A stretch of DNA of 41,593 bases from Nostoc sp. UCD121 (GCF_014222285.1 NZ_JACKZS010000045.1:1-41593); one strand, 5' to 3'; positions 1 to 9,792 are shown, counted from the first letter of the stretch. Notes: generated from the sequence alone by a model not told the origin. Made by a program: numbers and translations.

Positions 1-192
1 CTTTTACTTTAAATAAGATAAAGCCGTGATATAAAGTTTTGGCTTTTAATAAAAAATTAAACTATATTAATAGCACTCTTTAAATGCTATATCATATACT
101 TTTTTAATAAATGTAAATTCTCTACCAAAAACTATAAGCGATAACATATACAATTTGTTTCTATTTAAATGTATTTAACAAGGATAACAAAC

Positions 193-405
193 ATGAAATT
201 CCAAATTGAGTGTAATACAGACAAAATTAACAAAATATGTTTAATTTGTCAGCAAAACTTTCAGACACATGAAGCCAGATTAATTGTATGCAATGACCAA
301 GGCGAAGGCTATGGAGATATCTGCTATGAATGTATAGCTAATGGCGGTAGTTGGGTTCAATCTCAACTCCAACAATTTAGCCATCAACTACTAGCTTTCA
401 AATGA
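193..405 (+). CDS. Small protein with two CxxC pairs (zinc-ribbon-like), unknown function
   Basis: A protein of about 70 residues with two CxxC pairs, CLIC near residue 16 and CYEC near residue 45, spaced as in small zinc ribbons. A start at 193 is preferred over the in-frame ATG at 169 because AAGGA lies a few bases upstream of it. I do not recognise the family. It is flanked by AT-rich sequence and by a DUF72 remnant downstream, so no operon partner is apparent. Zinc binding is inferred only from the cysteine spacing. Confidence 0.5.
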   Translation: MKFQIECNTDKINKICLICQQNFQTHEARLIVCNDQGEGYGDICYECIANGGSWVQSQLQQFSHQLLAFK

Positions 406-581
406 TTTTAAGGAGATTAAAATTGGCAGGAAGTGATAGTGAATAATTCCAGGATTATAGGAAGCAGTTTTAGCCTTTAAAATAGGGTTAGAGCCGCTTT
501 TTAAGAGCAAGTTTAATTAAGTTTATATTGCATAAGTAACATAGCTTGATTTATAGTTAACTATTTATTTAATAGATTAAA

Positions 582-794
582 TTGTGGCTAATTCAATTAC
601 ATTGGGCTTATATCCGTATGCACAGTGGGCAATGGAACGTAGGTTATACCGATGAAGAGTTATCTATATGGGTTGAACATATCCGTTCATTTCTAATGCA
701 GGAAATTAACGTTTACGTGTATTTCAACAACGACCCCGATGGAAACGCTATTCGTGATGCTCAAAGACTCTATAGTTTGCTGGGATGTTGTTGA
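582..794 (+). pseudogene. C-terminal remnant of a DUF72-family protein
   Basis: The reading frame matches only the C-terminal part of DUF72 proteins: an R-M-H motif, then QWNVGYTDEEL, then VYVYFNNDPDG and a final DAQRL. Intact DUF72 proteins are roughly 250 residues long, and their N-terminal barrel is absent upstream, where only AT-rich DNA is seen. There is no convincing start codon or ribosome binding site; homology begins around base 609. This is best read as a decayed gene fragment rather than a working small gene. Confidence 0.7.
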
Positions 795-814
795 AATAGA
801 TAATTGAAAACTTA

Positions 815-2278
815 TTATTCCACTTCTATTAGATCAATTGGCTGCTTGATTGGGAATAAGAATCGCATTAGTTGGCCTAGTGGTATAGAGCGTTGTTCTT
901 GAACAAAAACTAAGGGTACAAGTGCAAGCATCCGTAGTAAGCCTGAGATCACAAATAGCCCCAGCAAACCCGCAGCACCAGGGAGAGTTGCTAAAAAGCC
1001 ACCGACAGTAATACCCATTGCTCCAGTGATACCAGCAATTGCCCCTGCGATCGCAAAATAACTTGATTGATAACGTAGCGGTGCTATTCCCATCATCAAA
1101 TTGTTAGTACACAAATCAATTGCCGCCCACGTCCCGCCAGCTAGTATGTGCAATAGGGGTAGCCAGATCCAAAAAGAAATTTGATTTCTTCCAACTAAAA
1201 GCCACAGTAGAGGTGTCACCGCCACTAAGACTCCCACTAATAGTAGTAGCGGGCGATTCCCAATCCGATCAGCCAGTTTGCCCCACAAAAGCAGCATTAG
1301 CATATTTGCACCAGTTCCTAAACCGTGATAAATCGTTACCACACTAATATCTATATCCAGGTTATCCAGCATATAGAGGTTAAAGAAAGGAGCGCTGATG
1401 TTAACAGCAAAGCACCAGATGCTCAGGTAAAGCACAAACTTCAAAAAATTAGCATCTTTAAACAAGCTAAAATCTATTCCTTGGGTCTGTGGGTGTGATG
1501 TGTCTGAATCCCCAACTTTTAAAAGCTGCGGGTTTATATCAGTCATCCAGAACTGACAGACTACACTGATTAGCCCTAGTATGATTCCTAAAACCAAGAC
1601 TGTGCCATAACCTTGAAGGGTTCCACCAGGCCAAGCCGATACCGCTAAACCTAGCAAAGGCACACCAACAAGGTTAGTCAAACCGAGAATACTATTGCGA
1701 AAGCCGAAATATCGCCCCCGCAACCGTTGAGGTACTAATACAGCTGACCACCCAAGCCAAGGCGCACGACCAAAAGCTTCGATGATATTAGCTACTAAGA
1801 GAATTACTAATGTCAACTGTACTACTTGGTGTCCAGTAATACGAGATGAAGTAACCAACCAAATCGCTGGCAGAAGAACCAACCATAGCAACCGCGACGG
1901 GATGAAAATACACATGAAATACCAACGGAAGCTAGTACTTCGGTTTACCAAATACGCTCCCAGTGGTTGGAGCAGATTCACCATCTGAGGGATAGCGGCG
2001 AGTAGACCAATTTCGACTGGGCCAGCGCCTAACTCTAGCAAGAAATTACTGAGCAACGCGCCGCCGATGATGCTATAAAGAACAGCAGCAAAGACACTTT
2101 CATAAGTTAGTGCCCTGAGACTTTGGCGAATTTCTGGCTTAGAAATTTTTAGAAACAGTTTTGGAGTTGGGAAAAGTACCGTCTCTGTTAACGTCCTATC
2201 CTCTAAGATTTCTTGAATGGGAACAGGGGGAAGAGAACTAGCTTCTACTGAAATATCATCTTCTTGGGGCTGAACCAT
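815..2278 (-). CDS. MFS transporter
   Basis: A 487-residue, very hydrophobic protein with about twelve predicted membrane helices after a soluble N-terminal stretch of about 65 residues. An acidic-basic loop between helices 2 and 3, an RGRYFGFR segment mid-protein and a GKLADRIGNRPLLL segment (the MFS loop 2-3/8-9 type motif) support the Major Facilitator Superfamily. It presumably sits in the inner membrane; the substrate cannot be read from the sequence. It is a single gene, convergent with the DUF72 remnant, with a long repeat-rich spacer upstream. Length fits the family, with no sign of truncation. Confidence 0.85.
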   Translation of the reverse strand: MVQPQEDDISVEASSLPPVPIQEILEDRTLTETVLFPTPKLFLKISKPEIRQSLRALTYESVFAAVLYSIIGGALLSNFLLELGAGPVEIGLLAAIPQMVNLLQPLGAYLVNRSTSFRWYFMCIFIPSRLLWLVLLPAIWLVTSSRITGHQVVQLTLVILLVANIIEAFGRAPWLGWSAVLVPQRLRGRYFGFRNSILGLTNLVGVPLLGLAVSAWPGGTLQGYGTVLVLGIILGLISVVCQFWMTDINPQLLKVGDSDTSHPQTQGIDFSLFKDANFLKFVLYLSIWCFAVNISAPFFNLYMLDNLDIDISVVTIYHGLGTGANMLMLLLWGKLADRIGNRPLLLLVGVLVAVTPLLWLLVGRNQISFWIWLPLLHILAGGTWAAIDLCTNNLMMGIAPLRYQSSYFAIAGAIAGITGAMGITVGGFLATLPGAAGLLGLFVISGLLRMLALVPLVFVQEQRSIPLGQLMRFLFPIKQPIDLIEVE

Positions 2279-2465
2279 ATTATTTAGTCAATATTTAAAG
2301 AGTTAAATTGTTATAGTTACTATTAACCAAAATTAGCAAAACTTATATAGCATTTCCTGACCCATACAAGGTACATTTTAGCCCTCTCCTCGCTTGCGGG
2401 TGTGGGTTCTTAGTACCTCACTCAACAAGTTTTAAGACATTGTAATTACTTACTTGTCCAGAAGA

Positions 2466-2671
2466 CTATAGGATTCATATTTGATTTCTGAAAAAATTTA
2501 ATACAACTCAAAGAGTCTTATTGACTGTTGACTGTTGCCTATTCCCTCCTACGCAAATAAGTTTAGAAATCAAAGACGCTCGATAGCGCAGCGTAAAGCC
2601 TGCGGCATGGCTTCGCTTAGAGCGACGCAGGAGCGTCTGACTCGCTACCGCTTCGCTATCGGATTGCTATA
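2466..2671. repeat. Dispersed intergenic repeat, copy A (CTATAG ends)
   Basis: This segment recurs in inverted orientation at 16434-16612. The shared GC-rich core (2568-2671 here) is nearly identical apart from about 11 extra bases near 2648, where CGCTACCGCTT is inserted next to a similar CGCTATC. Both copies start and end with CTATAG, and both share a less conserved outer part. This looks like a multicopy cyanobacterial intergenic repeat. Confidence 0.8.
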
Positions 2672-2710
2672 GTCCATAGTAAATATTGGCTATAAACGGC
2701 TTTAATATAA

Positions 2711-2872
2711 GAGGATATTTTAAAAGTGGTTGGCTGTAATTTTAGACGTTGTTGATCCCCCCAATCCTGCTTAAAAAGGAAGACGAATTCTCTAAAAGTG
2801 CCCCTTTTCAAGGCGGATTTAGGGGGATATAAAACGTTTTGCTACCCACCAGAAGACTTTTAAAACATTCTC
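2711..2872. repeat. MITE-like palindromic repeat, 162 bp
   Basis: The outer ends GAGGATATTTTAAAAGT and ACTTTTAAAACATTCTC are imperfect inverted repeats. An inner inverted pair begins GATCCCCCC and ends GGGGGATAT. The same two-layer organisation and almost the same length recur at 19511-19673, and the inner part alone resembles 40517-40612. It has no coding capacity and is likely mobilised in trans. Confidence 0.7.
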
Positions 2873-3412
2873 TAGATAACTAACATATAACTGTAGCTAG
2901 GCTTCTATCCAATAAGTAAATTCTTTGGCATAAAGTTAATAAAAATTTTACTAGAGGCTTTAGTATAATAAAAATTTAGCAGTTAATTAATATTTAGTGA
3001 AGATATAATATTAAAATTTTCTCAAAATCATTCTTGAGGATTAATACTTTTATATAGGAATATTAAAATTTAGCTTTTACTAGTACACATAGACATAAAA
3101 AATTCTGCATTTATATAACCAATAGTTAGGATTTAGGTTAAAATTTAACTTATTTGAGTAGTGTTTTTAGATAATGTGGAGAGAAAATTTACCAGATACG
3201 CTGTTTGTCTATTCACCTACTAATTCCATCGGTGCAAAATAATTAATCTAAGACTAATTGCATAAGTCTTGAGAAAATTATTTTACTCTAAATTTCTATC
3301 GTAAGGTATCATTGCTCATCCTCCGGAATGTGTCACGATGGGCTATGCCCCGCCAAAGGCGATGGCGAAACGCCCGCTTCCAGCGATCGCAACATGAGTA
3401 AAAAAGTTTGTT

Positions 3413-5191
3413 ATGGCACAGACGACTATTAACGATATATCGGTAGATAGCTCCTTAGTTGATCCTGAAAAAGACCTGCTAGGACATGCGAACTTTGCCA
3501 AGTATCTAGCAGATAGCATTTGTAAAATGGCTTTTCCTGAAGGTTTCGTTATTGCAGTTTACGGTTCTTGGAACTCTGGCAAATCTACACTGTTAAACTT
3601 TGTAGTTCACTATCTTCAGCAAAAGCCAGACGAAGACCAACCAATCATCGTTCCTTTTAATCCCTGGTTATTGTCTGGACACCAAAATATCACAAGGCGC
3701 TTTTTTGAGCAATTACAAAACGTTTTAAGCCAACAGTCATCTGTGCCAAAAGGTTTGAAAGAGAGATTAGCTGATTTTGCCGCCATTATTTCAGACATTC
3801 CTCTACCTTATGCTCAAACTGGTAAGGCATTAGCGGCATTATTGGACGAGAAGGACAAGGAAGCTGCGGAACTAAAAGAAGAAGTAGAAGACACGTTAGT
3901 ACAGCAGCAACGGCGAATAGTTGTAACAATTGACGATATTGATCGGTTGGCTGCTGAAGATATCAAGCAGTTGTTTCGTATTTTCAAAGCAATGCGGAAT
4001 TTTACTAACGTTGTTTATCTTCTGGTCTTTGATAAACAAGTTGTAATGAAAACAATTGCAGATACAAAAGAAATATCAGGAGAAGCATACTTAGAAAAGA
4101 TTATTCAAGTTAGCTTTGAGTTACCTATTCCTGATAAAATCTCACTTCGCAGGCTTCTTTTTGAAAAGCTGGATAATATATTTGCTGAAACTCCCAAACA
4201 ACAAATCAACCAAAATCGTTGGGGTGAGATTTACTTTCAAGGAATAGATCACTTTATTAATAATATTCGTGATATTACTCATTTTATTAATACTTTAACA
4301 GTGACATATCCAGCAGTAAAACATGAAGTAAACCCTGTTGATTTCATTGCTATTGAGTCTTTACGAGTCTTTAGTCCAAATATATATAGCATAATCCATC
4401 AAAATTCTCATATTTTTGTGGGACAGGTAAACCCTTCAATAGACGAACTAAATAGTCTTATGAATACCTGGATTGCCCAACTGCCAGTTGAGGACAAGCA
4501 GCCTGTTAAAAATCTGCTTATGCAACTTTTTCCGAAGTTGAAATCCATTTTTGATAATACCTATCCACATAAAAGACAAGAGGTAGAATGGCGCGAACAA
4601 CTGCGTGTGTGTAGTTTAGAAATATTTCCTATTTACTTTCGTCTGTCGTTGTCAGCAGTTGAATTATCTAATAGTCAGATAAAAGCTATCCTTGGTTTGG
4701 TTGGAGATTTAGACAATTTTAGAAACCATTTGATAGAACTTGCTAAACAAAAGCTTCCAAACGGCACAACACAAGCTAGGGCATTTATAGAACAGCTAGA
4801 AAATTACACTGAAGAAGAAATTCCTGTGAATTACATCCCTTCAGTTGTGGAAACTTTGTTTGATGTAAGTGAGCAATTATTATCTCAAGATGATGAAGCT
4901 AAGGGCATTCTTGATTTTGGTAATGAAGTTATCATCAGTCGTTGTATCTCACAACTATTGTGTCAAATTGATGAAATATCACGATTTGAGTTGCTAAAAA
5001 AAATAATTATCCAAGGGAAAGCATTACCAATAATTAATCATGAGATTGCGACATTAAAAGAGCAACAAAGTCAATATAGTACAGATAAATCTAATTATGA
5101 AGAAGAATGGCTTGTGAACGCACAACACCTCAAAGAACTGGAAGAATTGACTACCAAAATTATAGTAAAAAGTGATACTAGCTATAAATAA
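3413..5191 (+). CDS. KAP-family P-loop NTPase
   Basis: A 592-residue protein. The Walker A motif GSWNSGKST lies at residues 51-59. A Walker B strand VVTIDDIDRL, with paired aspartates, lies near residue 172, followed by IFKAMRNFTNVVYLLVFDK. This arrangement is typical of the KAP family (named for Kidins220/ARMS and PifA). Most KAP proteins carry membrane helices between the Walker motifs; here that insert is short, with only a weakly hydrophobic piece near residues 127-143, followed by a charged coiled coil, so it may be soluble. The C-terminal 300 residues are helical and unassigned. It is a lone gene between repeat-rich DNA and crtO. Some KAP proteins, such as PifA, act in phage exclusion; a defence role here is only inference. 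Confidence 0.8.
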   Translation: MAQTTINDISVDSSLVDPEKDLLGHANFAKYLADSICKMAFPEGFVIAVYGSWNSGKSTLLNFVVHYLQQKPDEDQPIIVPFNPWLLSGHQNITRRFFEQLQNVLSQQSSVPKGLKERLADFAAIISDIPLPYAQTGKALAALLDEKDKEAAELKEEVEDTLVQQQRRIVVTIDDIDRLAAEDIKQLFRIFKAMRNFTNVVYLLVFDKQVVMKTIADTKEISGEAYLEKIIQVSFELPIPDKISLRRLLFEKLDNIFAETPKQQINQNRWGEIYFQGIDHFINNIRDITHFINTLTVTYPAVKHEVNPVDFIAIESLRVFSPNIYSIIHQNSHIFVGQVNPSIDELNSLMNTWIAQLPVEDKQPVKNLLMQLFPKLKSIFDNTYPHKRQEVEWREQLRVCSLEIFPIYFRLSLSAVELSNSQIKAILGLVGDLDNFRNHLIELAKQKLPNGTTQARAFIEQLENYTEEEIPVNYIPSVVETLFDVSEQLLSQDDEAKGILDFGNEVIISRCISQLLCQIDEISRFELLKKIIIQGKALPIINHEIATLKEQQSQYSTDKSNYEEEWLVNAQHLKELEELTTKIIVKSDTSYK

Positions 5192-5377
5192 TATACAATC
5201 TGGATTTATTTATAGTGTTTCTCAATTGGGTACAATATGTGGGTTAAAAAGAAATTTAGTTCTTGGCGATAAAAATACTACTACTAGATATATAAATATT
5301 CTATAACCCACGAAAGATTTAGATATCTTCAGCACTTCTTAATATCAGGGAATATACTTTACTCCCCCATTGCAGTC

Positions 5378-7078
5378 ATGGAATCGTATGACGTTGTAAT
5401 TATTGGCGCTGGTCATAATGGTTTAGTTTGTGCAGGCTACCTACTAAAAGCTGGTTACAGCGTCCTGTTATTGGAAGGGCGATCGCTCCCTGGTGGTGGT
5501 TGCACAACAGAAGAACTTATGCCTGATGAAGCACCTGGTTTTAAATTTAGTCCTTGCGCGATTAACCATCTGTTTATTTTCTTAGGGCCAGTCATCCAGG
5601 AATTGGAACTCCAGAAGTACGGCTTAGAATACCTTAACTGCGATCCAGTTGCCTTTTGCCCCCATCCTGATGGCAAGTATTTCTTAGCTCACAAATCGGT
5701 GGAAAAGACTTGTGCGGAAATTGCCCGTTACAGTCAGCGCGATGCAGAAAAATACGCTGAATATGCCGATTTTTGGCAGCGTTTTATCACAGGGATTGCT
5801 CCTTTCTTCAATGCACCACCCAAATCAATTGTTGATATTGCAGGGAATTACAATCTCAATAGTCTGCAAGACTTATTTTCCCTTCTAGGTGGCTCTAACA
5901 CAACCCTTGATTTACTGCGTACTTTACTCAGCAGTGCCACAGATAATATTAACGAGTATTTCGATTCTGAGTTTGTCAAAGCACCTCTGGCTAGACTCTC
6001 AGCCGAACTGAGTTCCCCTCCCTCACAAAAAGCTATGTCCTTTGGGGCGATGATGATGATGTTGCGTCATAATCCCGGTATGGCAAGACCCCGTGGCGGT
6101 AGTGGCGGACTTGTAGAAGCTTTGGTGAAAATGGTAAAAGCCGAAGGTGGTACGATCCTCACCGACCAAAAGGTAGAAAAAGTATTGGTAGATAATGGTA
6201 AAGCTGTTGGTGTGCGAGTTGCTGGTGGTAAAGAATATCGTGCTAACAAAGGTGTAATTTCAAGTATTGATGCCAAGCGCTTATTCCTGCAATTAATGGA
6301 TAGTAGCGATGTCGATAATAGCAATAGCAACTTGCGCGAAAGGTTAGACCGCCGCATCGTCAACAACAATGAAACCATCCTCAAAATTGATTGTGCTTTA
6401 TCTGAACCCTTGCGCTTTATCCACCACAATCATCAAGATAATTATCTGATGGGTTCAATTCTGATTGCTGATTCCGTCAATCATGTAGAACAAGCCCATA
6501 GTCTGATTACTCTGGGCAAAATTCCTGATGAAGACCCATCAATGTATGTGGTGATGCCTACTGGACTCGACCCATCAATGGCACCAGAAAGCAAACACAC
6601 ATTATGGATAGAGTTTTTTGCCCCTTATCAAATTGCTGATGCAGAGGGTACAGGGTTAAAAGGTACGGGTTGGACGGATGAACTGAAAAACAAAGTTGCA
6701 GACAGGGTGATTAATAAACTGGCGGAATATTCCCCCAATCTGCAACATTCAATCATCGCCCGTCATGTAGAAAGTCCGGCTGAGTTGGGAGAACGGTTAG
6801 GAACTTACAAAGGTAATTATTACCACATCGATATGACCTTAGAACAAATGCTTTGCTTCCGTCCGTTGCCGGAATTAGCTAACTACAAAACACCAATTGA
6901 TAACTTGTATCTTACTGGTGCTGGAACTCATCCGGGTGGTTCAATTTCTGGTTTGCCGGGACGCAACTGTGCGCGTGTATTTTTACATAATGAGCAACCT
7001 ATTGCCCAAAAAATCAAGGAAGCAGGAGGTTCAATTAAATCTGCTTTCGCATCTGTCTTGAGGAGTGAATCAGACTAA
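5378..7078 (+). CDS. crtO: CrtO-type beta-carotene ketolase (4-oxygenase)
   Basis: A 566-residue FAD-dependent oxidoreductase. The N-terminal dinucleotide-binding motif VVIIGAGHNGLVCAGYLL (residues 6-23) and a C-terminal FAD motif NLYLTGAGTHPGGSISGLPG are clear. Internal blocks such as FDSEFVKAPLARL, NNNETILKIDCALS and HTLWIEFFAPY match cyanobacterial CrtO closely along its whole length. CrtO adds a keto group to the beta-ionone ring of beta-carotene, giving echinenone, a photoprotective carotenoid of membranes and of the orange carotenoid protein. It resembles CrtI desaturases in fold, but the full-length blocks favour CrtO. An hli gene follows 253 bases downstream, fitting a photoprotection role. 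Confidence 0.9.
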   Translation: MESYDVVIIGAGHNGLVCAGYLLKAGYSVLLLEGRSLPGGGCTTEELMPDEAPGFKFSPCAINHLFIFLGPVIQELELQKYGLEYLNCDPVAFCPHPDGKYFLAHKSVEKTCAEIARYSQRDAEKYAEYADFWQRFITGIAPFFNAPPKSIVDIAGNYNLNSLQDLFSLLGGSNTTLDLLRTLLSSATDNINEYFDSEFVKAPLARLSAELSSPPSQKAMSFGAMMMMLRHNPGMARPRGGSGGLVEALVKMVKAEGGTILTDQKVEKVLVDNGKAVGVRVAGGKEYRANKGVISSIDAKRLFLQLMDSSDVDNSNSNLRERLDRRIVNNNETILKIDCALSEPLRFIHHNHQDNYLMGSILIADSVNHVEQAHSLITLGKIPDEDPSMYVVMPTGLDPSMAPESKHTLWIEFFAPYQIADAEGTGLKGTGWTDELKNKVADRVINKLAEYSPNLQHSIIARHVESPAELGERLGTYKGNYYHIDMTLEQMLCFRPLPELANYKTPIDNLYLTGAGTHPGGSISGLPGRNCARVFLHNEQPIAQKIKEAGGSIKSAFASVLRSESD

Positions 7079-7331
7079 GAGGCTGTTTGTAAAAAAAGTA
7101 AATAGCATTAGGAGATTGCTTCATTTAAAAGTTTAGTCTGGAGGCTAAAGATGATATTTTCTGAGCTTTTTAGAGCAAGCTACTGATGCTTTTTAGCCGA
7201 AGCTATCAAAAATCTAGATAATGCTTACAGATACTTCCTGTGACACTTTTAGATTCTCCAATAGACAGAGAAATACAACCGTAATAGTAACTAAGATGTA
7301 GCTGTAGTAGAGTTATTCAGGAATATTTTTA

Positions 7332-7538
7332 ATGGCAACTGAAACTAACAAAGTGGTTGAATTATCTACTGAGGCTAAAGCCTATAACGGTGCTGATCGC
7401 AATGCTTGGATTTTTGGATGGAATCCGCAACAAGAGTTGTGGAATGGGCGTTTAGCGATGATTGGCTTTATTTCTTACGTACTTTGGGATTTAGCTGGCT
7501 ATAGTTTAGTACGTGACGTACTCCACTTGGTTCGCTAA
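7332..7538 (+). CDS. hli: High-light-inducible protein (Hlip/SCP)
   Basis: A 68-residue protein with one membrane helix containing the chlorophyll-binding signature of the CAB/ELIP/HLIP superfamily. The segment ELWNGRLAMIGFI (residues 35-47) has Glu35, Asn38 and Arg40 as expected ligand and salt-bridge residues. Hlips sit in the thylakoid membrane, bind chlorophyll and carotenoid, and protect photosystems and chlorophyll synthesis under excess light. The soluble N-terminus of about 25 residues is usual. Its position just after crtO suggests joint light-stress use, although a 253-base gap argues for its own promoter. Confidence 0.9.
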   Translation: MATETNKVVELSTEAKAYNGADRNAWIFGWNPQQELWNGRLAMIGFISYVLWDLAGYSLVRDVLHLVR

Positions 7539-7681
7539 ATCTTCACTTATATTTATCCCCCCTTGGGGAAATCAATTTACTAAACAACTTAGTAGCGTTT
7601 TAATACTTAATCTAATCGTCAATAGAGGCGAATACTGGGGTTATAGATGGACGCACTAATACAATTGCGAAAGAGGGAAAT

Positions 7682-8251
7682 ATGATAACTAAAGATACTA
7701 TACGTGCATTAGGAGTATTTGCTAATTCTCAACAGATAGAGCAGGCAATTAGTGAATTGAAAACTGCAAACTTTCCTATGGAGAAAGTTTCTGTCATTGC
7801 TAAAGATGTAGAGCAAGGCGATCGCGTCGGTGAGGCGCAGATAAGCGATCGCATTGGTAATCAAGATGTCAATACAACCGGAGCCGTAGGAGAGACGCTG
7901 ACAGCAACTACTTGGGGTAGCGCGTTACTTGGTTTGAGTAGTTTGGCACTCCCCGGTTTAGGAGCCGTACTCGCAGCAGGTTCCGTAGGTGTAGCATTAG
8001 TCAGCAGCGTTGCAGGTGTGGCTGTAGGAGCCGCAGCAAACCAGAATTTACTGAAGGCATTAGGTGATTTAGGCATACCCGAAGAGAAAGCCAGAGTTTA
8101 TAGCGATCGCCTCCAGCAGAGTTATTATTTGCTCATCCTAGAAGGCTCAGAAGAAGAAATTCATCGCGTCGAGCCGAAATTACGCGATCGCGGTATTGAA
8201 TATTGGGGCGTGTACGATTCCGCGCATACTCAAAACGGTGGAGTGCATTAG
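7682..8251 (+). CDS. Stress-protein-like protein with glycine/alanine-rich membrane region
   Basis: A 189-residue protein. Residues 5-42 (IRALGVFANSQQIEQAI and KVSVIAKD) resemble the N-terminal domain of GSP17M/YflT-type general stress proteins. A long glycine- and alanine-rich hydrophobic region (about residues 78-122) looks like a glycine-zipper membrane segment. The C-terminal part (about 125-180) is a second small alpha/beta unit ending in RGIEYWGVYD. Such proteins are common and multicopy in cyanobacteria, but their molecular role is not known to me. An ATG at 7682 follows AAAGAGGGAAAT, an adequate ribosome binding site. Membership of the stress island supports, but does not prove, a stress role. 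Confidence 0.7.
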   Translation: MITKDTIRALGVFANSQQIEQAISELKTANFPMEKVSVIAKDVEQGDRVGEAQISDRIGNQDVNTTGAVGETLTATTWGSALLGLSSLALPGLGAVLAAGSVGVALVSSVAGVAVGAAANQNLLKALGDLGIPEEKARVYSDRLQQSYYLLILEGSEEEIHRVEPKLRDRGIEYWGVYDSAHTQNGGVH

Positions 8252-8547
8252 TGCTTTGTTAAAATCAAAACTTGCTCGAGTATTTGCACATAAATTTCGT
8301 TCAGAGAATGCCCAGGCAATTCAAGAGAAAGTATTGAACGTAGCCATAAGTTTTTGGTTTGAACAGCAGCAGTTACCAAAAGTAGTTTCCCAAAGAAATA
8401 CTTGAACTGCCAAGTTGTAATGATATGGATGAAAATAACGTTTAATTTCATCTACTGATTTCTACCTTTTTTGTTAATCCTCAAGCTAGATGTACTTTCT
8501 GAAATTAGAAGCGAAATTGTAATAAATAATCAAAGAAGATAACAGTC

Positions 8548-8724
8548 ATGAATACTGAAAAAATAACCGATTCTAACAATACCGAACGGACGACACTTGA
8601 AGGTGGAAGTAAAGAAGCTCTCAATCAAAAGACCTCTGTGCAATTTATACTTAGCACAAGTTTGGGAGTGTTAACAATTATCCTAGTTGCTGCAAGTGCT
8701 TATTACGGGCTTATTCGGTTTTAA
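8548..8724 (+). CDS. Short single-span membrane protein, unknown function
   Basis: A 58-residue protein. The first 35 residues are polar (rich in Asn, Thr, Glu), followed by one clear membrane helix (about 36-56, ending ASAYYGLIRF). The start follows AAAGAAGATAACAGTC, which holds a GAAG ribosome-binding element. The stop lies about 80 bases before a hairpin. I do not recognise the family. Among crtO, hli and a PsaJ-like gene it could be a small thylakoid protein, but this is a guess from neighbourhood only. Confidence 0.55.
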   Translation: MNTEKITDSNNTERTTLEGGSKEALNQKTSVQFILSTSLGVLTIILVAASAYYGLIRF

Positions 8725-8804
8725 TCCTATCTACTGAAGCAAGGATTTTTGCTTTTTGATAACATTGAAAAATTTCAAATGTAACACGCTCAACAGTAAA
8801 ATGT

Positions 8805-8863
8805 ATGGTAGTGCTTTTAGTTTATCAACAGCCCTGGTTGGGTTTAGGTGAAAGCACTGCCAT
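8805..8863 (+). terminator. Long hairpin, possible terminator
   Basis: ATGGTAGTGCTTT pairs with AAAGCACTGCCAT (one G-U or mismatch) around a 33-base loop and is followed by ATTTTCC. It lies about 80 bases after the short membrane protein gene and could end its transcript, though the loop is long. Confidence 0.4.
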
Positions 8864-9351
8864 ATTTTCCTAAGCCTTGAACTTTCCTTTTTTTATCCAA
8901 AATGTTATGGGAAAAATGCACGAGTCTATGGAGCTAATCGAAAAACTTCTGAAGAGCATAAATACCTTCAACCGCCTATGCGAACAAGAGATAGTTCGTA
9001 GAGTCTGTTATGCCGTAGGCTAACGCACCTTGAATTATTGATATTACGCTGCTCGACAACACACTCTACATTTAAATTTCCTAATATAGCTTGAAATATT
9101 AGCATTGACTTACTTAGGCATATCAATAACTGTGTAGATATCATCCGCAATCGCCACAACTTACAAAAAAACTACCACCAATTGTAGATTGGCTGAAAGC
9201 ACAAGAATAAGATATTGCTCTTTTTAAAATGTTTGTACTCTAGGATACGAAATTATTTAATATAATGCCCTTTCTTTAGGTAGACGACTGTACGAATTAT
9301 GAGAGTTAAATTATTTTAGTGACTAACTGTTTTACACTCTAAAAGCTCCTT

Positions 9352-9380
9352 AAGCTCCTCAAATGCTTTTTGAGGAGCTT
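9352..9380. terminator. Strong hairpin, direction unclear
   Basis: A perfect 12-bp stem AAGCTCCTCAAA / TTTGAGGAGCTT with a 5-base loop. There is no long T-run on either side, so it may be a weak terminator or part of an untranslated RNA; the left arm is preceded by a partial copy of itself (AAGCTCCTT). Confidence 0.4.
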
Positions 9381-9463
9381 CATTAAGCCTGAAAGAATTA
9401 AAAATATTTTATATAAAGTTATAATGGTTTCTATAAAACAAAAGAGCAAAAAAAGGACGTAGT

Positions 9464-9541
9464 TTGAAAATTGAACTACTAACATTTTCCCTCTCCATCC
9501 TTTATACTTCAGTTTTATTTATGGTCTGCGGAGCATTTTAA
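9464..9541 (+). CDS. Possible 25-residue hydrophobic peptide
   Basis: A TTG start lies about six bases after AAGGAC, a good ribosome binding site. The frame encodes a short peptide that is a single hydrophobic helix (SLSILYTSVLFMVCGAF at the end). Thylakoid complexes contain many such tiny subunits, but this one matches none that I know (not PetN, PetG, PsbM or PsaM). Chance cannot be excluded at this length. Confidence 0.2.
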   Translation: MKIELLTFSLSILYTSVLFMVCGAF

Positions 9542-9792
9542 AATAACTTTCCCACAGCTTCCGTTGAGTATGAATGGAGAATTTACCAATTTGCTCTTGC
9601 AATTCGAAATATCAGCTAACTCTTTTTGTAATCGCAATGTCAAATAGCCAGCAGCTACGTCACTGGTACAGTTATGCGAGTTAACAGCGCTCATCATAAA
9701 TGAGTAGAGCATTGGGCATTGAATGAGGAATTAAAATCCCAGTCCCCAGTCCCTCGCCTCCAGTACCCAATCCCTTTTAAGGAATTACACTT

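Larger units (their letters stand above)
2279..3412. other. Gene-free spacer of 1.1 kb rich in dispersed repeats
   Basis: No credible gene is seen on either strand. It contains a copy of a dispersed CTATAG-ended repeat (2466-2671), a MITE-like palindrome (2711-2872), an AT-rich stretch to about 3200, and a short GC-rich repeat with a HIP1 site just before the KAP gene (about 3327-3390). Promoters for the MFS and KAP genes must lie here but none is clear. Confidence 0.7.
8725..9792. other. Gene-poor spacer of 1.07 kb
   Basis: No gene of normal size is convincing on either strand. The stretch contains two hairpins (8805-8863 and 9352-9380), a degraded GC-rich repeat near 9000-9030 and one possible 25-residue peptide gene (9464-9541). 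A G-poor cassette of short repeats (CCCAGTCCCC type) precedes the SDR gene at 9735-9775. Confidence 0.6.

Noticed and set aside
5378..7078. Phytoene desaturase (CrtI) or prolycopene isomerase (CrtH)
   Set aside because: Same fold, but the conserved blocks along the full length match CrtO better.
8196..8451. Two short overlapping frames after the stress-protein gene
   Set aside because: Opposite-strand frames without ribosome binding sites in AT-rich DNA; neither shows protein-like composition.
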